A stretch of 5,663 bases of DNA from Clostridia bacterium (GCA_030526935.1 JAUNBY010000218.1:1-5663); one strand, 5' to 3'; counted from the stretch's first letter, positions 1 through 5,663 are shown. Made by a program: numbers and translations. The notes: generated from the letters alone by a model not told the origin.

Positions 1-240
1 TCTGACGCTGTAGGTGGAAAGATTTTGAGCCAGGTTGATTTTCATCTGGGAAAAACCTTTAAATCCAAGCATCGACGCGAAATTCATCACACTGCCTTCC
101 GATACCTCCGCCTTTGCGGAGATATATACAACCGTCGCGTTTATTGCCGCTTCAGGGTCGGCGAGAATACAGTCGGCTATGCGCTTTTCGACGGGCGACA
201 TGGATGAGTAATTCTTCTGAATCAAACTTAACGCGTTCAT
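1..240 (-). CDS. RpiR/MurR-family transcriptional regulator, N-terminal part (cut by window edge)
   Basis: This frame starts at ATG (240-238) and stays open for 80 codons to the left edge, so only the N-terminus is present. The residues match the RpiR-type helix-turn-helix domain. They begin MNALSLIQKNYSSMSPVEKR, followed by IADCILADPE (21-30), and the DNA-binding part runs from about residue 36 to 72 with the typical SEGSV turn (47-51) and LGFKGFSQMKINLAQNL (58-74). Family members are usually near 280 residues, with a C-terminal SIS domain that binds a phosphosugar effector; that half lies outside the window. Many relatives have Arg-Phe in the recognition helix, while this one reads Asn-Phe (N53-F54). 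A Shine-Dalgarno GGAAGG (250-255) sits 9 nt before the ATG, which supports this start. The gene is divergent from yajC and has its own strong promoter. The sugar or amino sugar it senses cannot be inferred, because its operon partners are not visible. Confidence 0.9.
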   Translation of the reverse strand, partial: MNALSLIQKNYSSMSPVEKRIADCILADPEAAINATVVYISAKAEVSEGSVMNFASMLGFKGFSQMKINLAQNLSTYSVR

Positions 241-272
241 TTTGCCACGCCTTCCAAATTAAATAGTCCTCT

Positions 273-289
273 ATTGAGCTTCACTCAAT
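273..289. promoter_or_regulatory. Candidate operator 2: inverted repeat just downstream of the rpiR start site
   Basis: ATTGAG (273-278) and CTCAAT (284-289) are exact reverse complements around a 5-bp centre. They lie about 4 to 20 bases downstream of the predicted rpiR transcription start. The 8-mer ACTCAATT (283-290) repeats the one in the upstream palindrome in the same orientation, 32 bp away, or about three helical turns. A hairpin role in the leader RNA is possible but weak, with only six base pairs. Confidence 0.45.
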
Positions 290-299
290 TACATATATC

Positions 300-327
300 A
301 TTATACCACATTTTACTCAATTGTCAA
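300..327 (-). promoter_or_regulatory. Sigma-A type promoter of the rpiR-family gene
   Basis: On the minus strand there is a perfect -35 TTGACA (327-322), a 16-bp spacer and a perfect -10 TATAAT (305-300). The bases TGG just before the -10 make it an extended -10 element. Transcription would start near 293, giving a leader of roughly 53 nt before the regulator's ATG. The match is close to ideal, so basal activity should be high unless repressed. The -35 box lies inside an inverted repeat, which fits repression. Confidence 0.85.
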
Positions 328-333
328 TGAGTA
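314..333. promoter_or_regulatory. Candidate operator 1: inverted repeat over the -35 box
   Basis: The arms TACTCA (314-319) and TGAGTA (328-333) are exact reverse complements around an 8-bp centre. The repeat covers the -35 box of the rpiR promoter, so a bound protein would block RNA polymerase. It contains the 8-mer ACTCAATT (315-322) that recurs at 283-290. Autorepression by the RpiR-type protein is an inference; no operator of this exact form is known to me. Confidence 0.5.
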
Positions 334-535
334 TTATTCACGATTAAAGCTCTAAATGTTTAGTAATATTCAATAACTAACCCTGACCATGATAGAAAAG
401 CGGGCATTTATCCCCGTCGCAAACATACGCCAAGCATTAAGCAACTTGGACGCTGATAAAGCGTTAATACTGGGGAGTCGCGACGCAATACGCAAAAGAT
501 TTACAGCATTATCAGATTATTGAGATATTTGCTTG

Positions 536-564
536 TTGTTTTACCGGCGTCAAAGCGTTATAAT
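536..564 (+). promoter_or_regulatory. Probable promoter of yajC
   Basis: A perfect -10 TATAAT (559-564) lies 17 bp downstream of TTGTTT (536-541), which shares only TTG with the consensus -35. Transcription would begin near 571, leaving a leader of about 26 nt. The promoter is weaker in sequence than the divergent rpiR promoter, and no repeat overlaps it. Confidence 0.65.
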
Positions 565-584
565 ATATGGCATAACGAATTATT

Positions 585-590
585 GGAGGA
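585..590 (+). promoter_or_regulatory. Ribosome binding site of yajC
   Basis: GGAGGA ends 6 nt before the ATG at 597. This is a strong Shine-Dalgarno match and fixes the yajC start. Confidence 0.85.
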
Positions 591-596
591 ATAGAC

Positions 597-971
597 ATGC
601 ACACTAACTGGCTTTTGGAGACTGCAACCACCGCTACGACCGACGCCGCCGCCGCGACCACCGCGACGGGAGGATTTGCCGAGATGATACCGTCGCTTCT
701 TTTGATGGTTGCGATGATCGCGGTTTTCTATTTTCTTTTGATCCGCCCGCAGCGCAAGAAAGACAAGGCCGTGAAGGATATGCTGGCGGCTTTGAAGGTA
801 GGCGACCGCGTATGCACCATAGGCGGCATATATGGAACCGTCACGGCGATAAAGGACGACACCGTGACTTTGACCGTTGGCGCTCCGAAGACCCCCATGG
901 TTATGGCGCGCTGGTCGATTCGCTCCGTCGAGGACGCCCCGCTTGAGAACGACGCCGAGCCGCAGGTGTAA
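597..971 (+). CDS. yajC: Preprotein translocase accessory subunit YajC
   Basis: YajC is a small single-span membrane protein that associates with SecDF and the SecYEG channel during protein export; it is accessory rather than essential. The 124 residues show the family pattern. After an N-terminal Thr/Ala-rich stretch (about 8-25, low complexity) comes one hydrophobic helix (about 31-49, IPSLLLMVAMIAVFYFLLI). The signature RPQRKK follows at 50-55. The cytoplasmic domain contains LKVGDRVCTIGGIYGTVTAI (66-85), the conserved GGI-G-V turn region, and the closing MARWSIRSV (103-111). Length is normal for the family. The ATG is supported by GGAGGA 6 nt upstream. In many bacteria yajC sits beside tgt or secDF; here it appears to stand alone, with its own promoter and a terminator 55 nt after the stop. 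It converges on gyrA. The long Ala/Thr N-terminus is not conserved and probably faces outside the membrane. Confidence 0.95.
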   Translation: MHTNWLLETATTATTDAAAATTATGGFAEMIPSLLLMVAMIAVFYFLLIRPQRKKDKAVKDMLAALKVGDRVCTIGGIYGTVTAIKDDTVTLTVGAPKTPMVMARWSIRSVEDAPLENDAEPQV

Positions 972-984
972 TTATATACGACTG

Positions 985-1007
985 TCCGGGAACATAATGC
1001 CCCCGGA
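985..1007. other. Short hairpin in the yajC 3' trailer
   Basis: TCCGGG (985-990) pairs with CCCGGA (1002-1007) around an 11-nt loop. No T-run follows on either strand, so it is unlikely to terminate by itself. It may protect the 3' end of a transcript, or it may be incidental. Confidence 0.35.
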
Positions 1008-1026
1008 AAGCGAACCGTAAAACGAA

Positions 1027-1058
1027 GGCACAGGGTGTAGTCCCTGTGCCCGATTTTT
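1027..1058 (+). terminator. Rho-independent terminator after yajC, possibly bidirectional
   Basis: GGCACAGGG (1027-1035) pairs perfectly with CCCTGTGCC (1042-1050) across a 6-nt loop, giving a GC-rich 9-bp stem. On the plus strand it is followed by CGA and then TTTTT (1054-1058), a classic intrinsic terminator for yajC. On the minus strand the same stem lies about 10 nt beyond the gyrA stop and is followed by TTCGTTTTA, a poorer T-tract. It could therefore also end the gyrBA message, less efficiently. No other terminator for gyrBA is visible before yajC. Confidence 0.88.
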
Positions 1059-1060
1059 AC

Positions 1061-3547
1061 TTACTCCTCGTCGTTCCCGCTTTCGGCGCTTTCTTCGCCA
1101 TCGTCCCCCTCTTCTTCGACCGGGTTGGTTTCGGCGCGGGCCAGACCCACTATGCGCGAGCCTTCGTCTACGCGCATTATCATGACGCCCTGCGTGGCGC
1201 GCCCCTTTATGGGTATGGAGCGCACGGGCGTGCGTATGACGGTTCCGTCATCGGTGATGATGAGAAGGTCCTCGTCCTCTCCTACGAGCGCCTGTCCCAC
1301 GAGCAGGCCGGTCTTTTCCGTAAGGTTCATGGCCTTTATGCCCTTGCCGGCGCGGGACTGCACGCGGTAATTATCGATGAGCGTGCGCTTTCCGAAGCCG
1401 TACTCGGTAAGCGAGAACACCTGCGCGCCTTCTTCGAGAATAGATACGTCTACCACCTCGTCGCCCGGCGCCAGATCGATGGAGCGCACGCCCATGGAGG
1501 TGCGTCCCGTCGGCCTTACGTCCGTCTCGGGGAAGCGTATGGTCATGCCGTGGCTCGTGCCTATGAATATCTCGCGCTCGCCGTCGGTGAGCCGGGCGGC
1601 GATGAGGTCGTCGTCCTCGCGAAGCGTGAGGGCGATAAGTCCCGCCTTTCTGATGTTGGCGAACTCGCTAAGCTCGGTTCTCTTTATCATGCCATTTCTC
1701 GTGGCCATGACGATATAGCCCCTGCTCTTGTCCTCTGGGACGGGAAGCATGGCCTGAACCTTCTCGCCCGGGTCGAGGTTGAGCAGGTTCACTATGGCCG
1801 TTCCGCGCGACGTGCGCCCCGCCTCCGGTATCTCGTAGCAGGTCATCTGGTATACGCGCCCGCGATTGGTGAAGAACATGATCTCGTCGTGAGTCGAGGT
1901 CACGTACAACTGCCTTACGAAGTCCTCCTCGCGCGTGGCCGCGCCGATTATGCCCTTGCCGCCGCGCTTCTGGGCGCGATAGGTGTCCTTGGGCAGGCGC
2001 TTGATGTAGCCGTAGTGCGTGAGCGTCAGAACCATGTCTTCTTCCTGTATAAGGTCGCGATCCTCTATCTCGCCGTCTATCATGGCGATTTCGGTGCGGC
2101 GGGGATCGGCGTACTTGCGCCTGATTTCGAGCATTTCTTCCTTTATGACGGCCTTTAGCTTCGTCTCGTCGGACAAAAGCCCGTTGAAATAGGCGATCTG
2201 CTTTTGAACCTCGTCGAATTCGGCCTGAAGCTTGTCGCGTTCCAAACCCGTCAAACGCCTCAGACGCATGTCGAGTATGGCCTGCGCCTGTCTCTCCGAC
2301 AGGCCGAACCGGTTCATCAGTCCCTCTTTGGCCTCCGCGTCGGTCTGGCTCGCGCGTATGAGGGCTATGACCTCGTCTATGTGATCCAGCGCTATCAACA
2401 GTCCCTGCAATATATGCGCGCGGGCCTCGGCTTTGTCCAGATCGTAGCGCGTGCGCCTGGTCAAAACGTCTACCTGATGCTCCACGTAGTGGTGAAGCAT
2501 TTGCCTCAGCGACAGTATCTTGGGTTCTCCGTCAACAAGCGCCAGCATGTTTACTCCGAAGGTCTCCTGAAGCTGGGTGTGCTTGTAAAGGGTGTTTAAG
2601 ACGACCGCGGAATTTACGTCGCGCTTTAACTCTATGGCTATGCGCATTCCGTTGCGGTCGGACTCGTCGCGTATGGCCGATATGCCGTCGACGCGCTTTT
2701 CATGCACGAGGTCGGCTATCTTCTCGACAAGGCGCGCCTTGTTGACCATATAGGGTATCTCGGTCACGACTATGCGCTGGCGGTTGCCGGGCATTTCCTC
2801 GATTTCGGTTCGGGCGCGGGTGATTATGCGGCCCTTGCCCGTGGAATAGGCTTCGTTTATCCCCGCGCGGCCGAGGATTATGCCGCCCGTCGGGAAGTCC
2901 GGCCCCTTGACGAAGCGCATGAGATCCTGAGTCGTGCAGTCGGGATTGTCGAGCATGTATATGGCGCCGTCTATGGTCTCGCCAAGATTGTGGGGCGGTA
3001 TGTTCGTCGCCATGCCGACCGCTATGCCCGCCGAGCCGTTGACAAGCAGATTGGGGTACCTCGACGGGAGCACGGCGGGCTGCATGAGCGTCTCGTCGAA
3101 GTTGGGATAGAAATCGACGGTTTCCTTGTCGATATCCCTGACCATTTCCATGGCGAGCTTCGTGAGCTTGGCCTCGGTATACCTCATGGCCGCCGCGCCG
3201 TCGCCGTCAACGGAGCCGAAGTTGCCCTGGCCGTCAACGAGCATGTAGCGCGTGGAGAAGTCCTGCGCGAGGCGCACCATGGCGTCGTAGACGGAGCTGT
3301 CGCCGTGGGGGTGATATTTACCTAAGCAGTCGCCGACGATGCGGGCGGATTTGCGGTAGGGCTTGTCGGGCGTCACGCCCAGTTCAACCATCGAGTAAAG
3401 TATACGCCTGTGTACGGGCTTGAGTCCGTCGCGCACGTCGGGCAGGGCGCGGCTGACTATGACGGCCATGGCGTAGCTTATAAACGATTTCTTTAACTCG
3501 TCCTCTATGTCTATCGGCATCAAATGTCCGATGTTATTGTCGTCCAA
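1061..3547 (-). CDS. gyrA: DNA gyrase subunit A
   Basis: GyrA is the DNA cleavage and wrapping subunit of gyrase, which introduces negative supercoils ahead of forks and transcription. The 828 residues are full length. The winged-helix region holds KYHPHGDSSVYDAMVRLAQ (77-95) and the catalytic tyrosine Y123 in AAAMRYTEAKL. Residues equal to E. coli Ser83 and Asp87 are S84 and D88, the quinolone-sensitive state. The coiled-coil and exit-gate part includes LSERQAQAILDMRLRRLTGL (416-435). The GyrA box QKRGGKG (526-532) distinguishes it from ParC. Five related blade motifs follow near 578, 633, 680, 731 and 781, which fits a six-bladed DNA-wrapping domain. The last 18 residues are strongly acidic (11 Asp/Glu). 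The start is TTG, chosen because AGGAGG (3556-3561) is 8 nt upstream and the N-terminus matches the family; the next ATG (codon 10) is poorly placed. The gene follows gyrB after 12 nt. Five of the first seven Ile codons are ATA. Confidence 0.98.
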   Translation of the reverse strand: MDDNNIGHLMPIDIEDELKKSFISYAMAVIVSRALPDVRDGLKPVHRRILYSMVELGVTPDKPYRKSARIVGDCLGKYHPHGDSSVYDAMVRLAQDFSTRYMLVDGQGNFGSVDGDGAAAMRYTEAKLTKLAMEMVRDIDKETVDFYPNFDETLMQPAVLPSRYPNLLVNGSAGIAVGMATNIPPHNLGETIDGAIYMLDNPDCTTQDLMRFVKGPDFPTGGIILGRAGINEAYSTGKGRIITRARTEIEEMPGNRQRIVVTEIPYMVNKARLVEKIADLVHEKRVDGISAIRDESDRNGMRIAIELKRDVNSAVVLNTLYKHTQLQETFGVNMLALVDGEPKILSLRQMLHHYVEHQVDVLTRRTRYDLDKAEARAHILQGLLIALDHIDEVIALIRASQTDAEAKEGLMNRFGLSERQAQAILDMRLRRLTGLERDKLQAEFDEVQKQIAYFNGLLSDETKLKAVIKEEMLEIRRKYADPRRTEIAMIDGEIEDRDLIQEEDMVLTLTHYGYIKRLPKDTYRAQKRGGKGIIGAATREEDFVRQLYVTSTHDEIMFFTNRGRVYQMTCYEIPEAGRTSRGTAIVNLLNLDPGEKVQAMLPVPEDKSRGYIVMATRNGMIKRTELSEFANIRKAGLIALTLREDDDLIAARLTDGEREIFIGTSHGMTIRFPETDVRPTGRTSMGVRSIDLAPGDEVVDVSILEEGAQVFSLTEYGFGKRTLIDNYRVQSRAGKGIKAMNLTEKTGLLVGQALVGEDEDLLIITDDGTVIRTPVRSIPIKGRATQGVMIMRVDEGSRIVGLARAETNPVEEEGDDGEESAESGNDEE

Positions 3548-3555
3548 TGGTCAGT

Positions 3556-3561
3556 CCTCCT
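3556..3561 (-). promoter_or_regulatory. Ribosome binding site of gyrA, overlapping the gyrB stop codon
   Basis: AGGAGG on the minus strand lies 8 nt before the TTG start of gyrA. Its first two bases are the last two of the gyrB stop codon TAG (3562-3560). Ribosomes ending gyrB would sit directly on the site, which suggests translational coupling and balanced subunit synthesis. It also decides the start, since no ATG is available at the right distance. Confidence 0.85.
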
Positions 3562-5491
3562 ATATGTCAAGATCCGCCACGAGCTTGGCGTTTTCTTCTA
3601 TAAATTCGCGGCGCGGCTCGACCTGATCGCCCATGAGAAGGGTAAACATCTCGTCGGCGGCGATGGCGTCCTTTATATCCACGCGGTACATAGACCGCCT
3701 TGCCGGATCCATTGTCGTCTCCCACAACTGTTCCGAACTCATCTCTCCAAGTCCCTTGTAGCGCTGCACGTCGGGCTTGGCGTCGCGACCCAGCGAATCG
3801 AGTAGCTGCTGAAGCTGCTCGTCGGAATAGACGTAGTTTACCGACTTGCCCTTCGTGACCTTGTAAAGCGGGGGCTGGGCGATATATACATAGCCGTCCT
3901 CTATGAGGCGGGGCATGTGGCGGTAGAAAAACGTCAGCAGCAGTATGCGTATATGGCTTCCGTCCACGTCGGCGTCGGTCATGCAGACGATGCGGTGATA
4001 TCTAAGCTTAGAGGGGTCGAATTCCTCGTTGAACCCGCCTCCGAAGGCGGTTATCATGGCCTTTATCTCTGCGTTGGCGAGTATGCGGTCGAGCCTCGTC
4101 TTCTCGACGTTCAATATCTTTCCGCGAAGGGGAAGTATCGCCTGAAAGTGGCGGTCGCGGCCCTGCTTGGCGCTGCCGCCGGCGGAGTCGCCCTCGACGA
4201 TGAATATCTCGCACTTGGCGGGGTCGTTGTCGGAGCAGTCGGCGAGCTTTCCGGGAAGCGCGCACGAGTCGAGCGCGGTCTTTCGGCGGGTAAGCTCGCG
4301 GGCCTTTCTCGCGGCTTCGCGCGCGCGGGCAGCACAGAGGCATTTGTCGAGAATCAGCCGCGCCGATTGCGGGTTTTCCTCGAGGAATATATTGAATTTG
4401 TCGGCGACCAGAGTATCTACGAGCGCTCTGACTTCGCTGTTTCCGAGCTTGGTCTTGGTCTGTCCCTCGAACTGAGGCTCGACGAGCTTGACGGAGACTA
4501 TGGCCGTCAGACCCTCGCGTATATCCTCGCCCGTGAGGTTTTGATCCGTCGCCTTTATTGTTCCGTTCTTGCGCCCGTAGTCGTTCATAACGCGCGTGAG
4601 CGCCGAGCGGAATCCGGCCAGATGCGTTCCGCCTTCGGGGGTATGGATGTTGTTGGCGAAGGCCAGGGTCATCTCGTTATAGCCGTCGTTCCACTGCATG
4701 GCTATCTCAACAGTCGTCTGATCCTTAAGCCCTTCTATATATATGGGCGGCTGGTGGAGCGGCTGCTTGTGCTTGTTGAGGTATTCGACGAAGGAGATTA
4801 TACCGCCCTCGTAGTGGTATTCGCGCTTGTTTTCAGGCTCGCACCTGAAATCGGTCAGGGTGATTCTGACGCCCTTGTTGAGAAAGGCCATCTCGCGAAG
4901 GCGGGTCTTGAGGGTGTCGAACTCGAATTGTCCCGTTTCGAAAATACCCTTATCCCCGTCCTCGCCGGTCTTCACGTCAGGCCAGAACTGAATCGTTGTG
5001 CCGGTGCGGTCGGTTTCACCAATCACCTTGAGGTCGTAGAGCACCTTGCCGCGCTCGTACTCCTGCTGATGAATCTTTCCGTCCTGATATACGAGCACTT
5101 TCAATTTCCGGCTCAGGGCGTTTACGACGGACGCGCCCACGCCGTGAAGTCCGCCCGAGACCTTGTATCCCGAGCCTCCGAACTTGCCGCCGGCGTGAAG
5201 TATCGTCAGGCACACCTCGACCGCGGGGCGATGCATCTTGGGATGCAGTCCCACGGGGAAGCCCCTGCCGTTGTCCTCGACGGTGACGGAGCCGTCTTTT
5301 TCGAGGCTGACTTTTATATTGTCGCAAAATCCCGCGAGCGCCTCGTCTATCGCGTTATCAACTATCTCGTAGACTAAATGGTGAAGCCCGCGCTCGTCGG
5401 TAGAGCCTATATACATGCCGGGCCGCTTTCTTACGGCTTCAAGCCCCTCGAGCACCTGTATCTGGCTTTCGTCATAGCGATTATTGGCCAT
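3560..5491 (-). CDS. gyrB: DNA gyrase subunit B
   Basis: GyrB is the ATPase subunit that drives strand passage with GyrA. The 643-residue chain is complete. The GHKL ATP site shows EIVDNAIDEAL (42-52, with base E42 and N46), VEDNGRGFPVG (71-81), LHAGGKFGG (98-106) and the lid GGLHGVG (113-119). The transducer domain has the QTKTKLG lysine loop (344-350, K346). The TOPRIM metal site has EGDSAGGSAKQGR (433-445, E433) and DADVDGSHI (506-514, D506 and D508), and QRYKGLGEM (576-584) closes the tail domain. The Gram-negative insertion is absent. I chose ATG at 5491 (MANNRYDESQ) because GAAGGG lies 7 nt upstream. An upstream in-frame TTG at 5506 would add five residues but overlaps that site. The position of E. 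coli Arg136, the coumarin contact, is Gln136 here. The gene leads the gyrBA operon; ParE is unlikely given the gyrA partner. Confidence 0.98.
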   Translation of the reverse strand: MANNRYDESQIQVLEGLEAVRKRPGMYIGSTDERGLHHLVYEIVDNAIDEALAGFCDNIKVSLEKDGSVTVEDNGRGFPVGLHPKMHRPAVEVCLTILHAGGKFGGSGYKVSGGLHGVGASVVNALSRKLKVLVYQDGKIHQQEYERGKVLYDLKVIGETDRTGTTIQFWPDVKTGEDGDKGIFETGQFEFDTLKTRLREMAFLNKGVRITLTDFRCEPENKREYHYEGGIISFVEYLNKHKQPLHQPPIYIEGLKDQTTVEIAMQWNDGYNEMTLAFANNIHTPEGGTHLAGFRSALTRVMNDYGRKNGTIKATDQNLTGEDIREGLTAIVSVKLVEPQFEGQTKTKLGNSEVRALVDTLVADKFNIFLEENPQSARLILDKCLCAARAREAARKARELTRRKTALDSCALPGKLADCSDNDPAKCEIFIVEGDSAGGSAKQGRDRHFQAILPLRGKILNVEKTRLDRILANAEIKAMITAFGGGFNEEFDPSKLRYHRIVCMTDADVDGSHIRILLLTFFYRHMPRLIEDGYVYIAQPPLYKVTKGKSVNYVYSDEQLQQLLDSLGRDAKPDVQRYKGLGEMSSEQLWETTMDPARRSMYRVDIKDAIAADEMFTLLMGDQVEPRREFIEENAKLVADLDI

Positions 5492-5498
5492 AATTCGT

Positions 5499-5504
5499 CC
5501 CTTC
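5499..5504 (-). promoter_or_regulatory. Ribosome binding site of gyrB
   Basis: GAAGGG on the minus strand sits 7 nt before the ATG at 5491. It falls immediately downstream of the alternative TTG (5506), so it would lie inside a gene starting there. This favours the ATG start. Confidence 0.75.
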
Positions 5505-5536
5505 AATAAATAAGATTGCGTGAGTTTCTACTTATT

Positions 5537-5566
5537 ATTATACCACACTGGGATATTTATAATCCA
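5537..5566 (-). promoter_or_regulatory. Promoter of the gyrBA operon (extended -10)
   Basis: A perfect TATAAT (5542-5537 on the minus strand) is preceded by TGG, an extended -10. The best -35 candidate, TGGATT (5566-5561, 18-bp spacer), matches TTGACA at only three positions. Transcription would start near 5530, with a leader of about 39 nt. A weak -35 with a strong -10 may allow regulation, and gyrase promoters in other bacteria respond to DNA relaxation. Whether this one does is not visible from the sequence. Confidence 0.75.
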
Positions 5567-5570
5567 GATA

Positions 5571-5649
5571 CAGCGTATTATGATTTTATTGATTAGAGAA
5601 ACTTCTTGCGACTTCTGTCATAACATTCAGCGTATGCTCGATTTTTATT
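5571..5649. repeat. Imperfect direct repeat upstream of the gyrB promoter
   Basis: CAGCGTAT occurs at 5571-5578 and again at 5628-5635. Both copies are followed, after 3 or 4 bases, by GATTTT and then ATT or TATT (5582-5590 and 5640-5649). The copies are 57 bp apart in the same orientation and lie just upstream of the gyrB promoter. They may be regulator sites or an old local duplication; chance is possible in AT-rich sequence. Confidence 0.45.
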
Positions 5650-5660
5650 TTTTGTTTTTT
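5640..5660 (+). other. T-rich tract at the right edge
   Basis: Runs of 5, 6 and 6 T are separated by A and G. On the minus strand these are A-tracts about 110-130 bp upstream of the gyrB start site. They could bend the DNA, or they could be the tail of a plus-strand terminator, but no stable hairpin precedes them on the plus strand. Confidence 0.4.
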
Positions 5661-5663
5661 GGC

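Larger units (their letters stand above)
241..596. other. Divergent intergenic region between the rpiR-family gene and yajC
   Basis: This 356-bp gap is markedly more AT-rich than the genes. The left part, to about 345, holds the rpiR ribosome binding site, promoter and paired repeats. The right end, from about 536, holds the yajC promoter and ribosome binding site. The middle, about 345-535, has no RNA gene or clear regulatory structure that I can see. It does contain an open frame of 44 codons on the plus strand (389-523, MIEKRAFIPVANIRQALSNL at its start). That frame lacks a convincing Shine-Dalgarno site and has no family that I recognise, so I do not call it a gene. Confidence 0.7.

Noticed and set aside
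25..207. A 60-codon plus-strand frame at the left edge
   Set aside because: It is antisense to the clear RpiR-type helix-turn-helix sequence and has no ribosome site or known similarity.
409..417. TTATCCCCG, similar to a DnaA box
   Set aside because: It matches the consensus TTATCCACA at only seven of nine positions and stands alone, with no cluster of boxes to suggest an origin.
1027..1058. Possible small RNA or attenuator at the yajC/gyrA junction
   Set aside because: A single perfect stem followed by a T-run after two convergent stop codons is fully explained as a terminator.
1046..2158. A 370-codon open frame on the plus strand, antisense to gyrA
   Set aside because: It begins in the terminator region and runs opposite conserved gyrA blade repeats. 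It is a shadow of that gene with no family features.
3917..5377. A 486-codon open frame on the plus strand, antisense to gyrB
   Set aside because: It lies wholly inside gyrB, whose motifs are all intact. The frame stays open because of biased third positions in the real gene. Its protein has no recognisable domain and no ribosome site was seen.
5492..5506. Five-residue N-terminal extension of gyrB from a TTG at 5506
   Set aside because: The GAAGGG ribosome site lies between that TTG and the ATG at 5491, and the family N-terminus matches MANNRYDESQ, so the extension is unlikely.

Overview
The window looks like chromosomal DNA from a Gram-positive bacterium, most likely of the Clostridia. It carries an operon for DNA gyrase, a single YajC gene and the start of an RpiR-type regulator. 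The GyrB chain is about 643 residues, the length seen in Firmicutes, and it lacks the large insertion in the TOPRIM half of proteobacterial GyrB. The Shine-Dalgarno sites are strong (AGGAGG, GGAGGA), and the promoters have near-consensus sigma-A -10 boxes in AT-rich gaps. The genes themselves are GC-richer, and they often use ATA for isoleucine despite G/C-rich third positions. I cannot name a genus from the sequence.

Layout from left to right: (1) 1-240, minus strand, the N-terminal 80 residues of an RpiR/MurR-family regulator, cut by the window edge. (2) 241-596, a divergent AT-rich gap. It holds an almost ideal minus-strand promoter for the regulator (TTGACA, 16 bp, extended -10 TGGTATAAT) overlaid by repeated ACTCAATT/ATTGAGT elements that look like an operator pair. 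It also holds a weaker plus-strand promoter for yajC. (3) 597-971, plus strand, yajC, a small membrane protein that accompanies the Sec translocon. (4) 972-1060, a convergent gap with a strong rho-independent terminator. (5) 1061-3547 gyrA and 3560-5491 gyrB, both minus strand, transcribed gyrB then gyrA, with 12 nt between them. The gyrB stop codon overlaps the gyrA ribosome binding site, and gyrA starts with TTG. (6) 5492-5663, the gyrB leader and promoter region, with an extended -10 box, an imperfect direct repeat and a T-rich tract at the edge.

GyrA and GyrB together form the A2B2 type II topoisomerase that introduces negative supercoils using ATP, and the operon structure fits production of both subunits from one message. 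YajC and the RpiR regulator have no obvious functional link to gyrase. This is mainly an ordinary housekeeping region, and I saw no evidence of a mobile element, CRISPR array, RNA gene or new multi-gene system. The points most worth checking are a glutamine in GyrB at the position of the coumarin-contacting Arg136 of E. coli, the repeat architecture around the rpiR promoter, and the translational coupling at the gyrB/gyrA junction.
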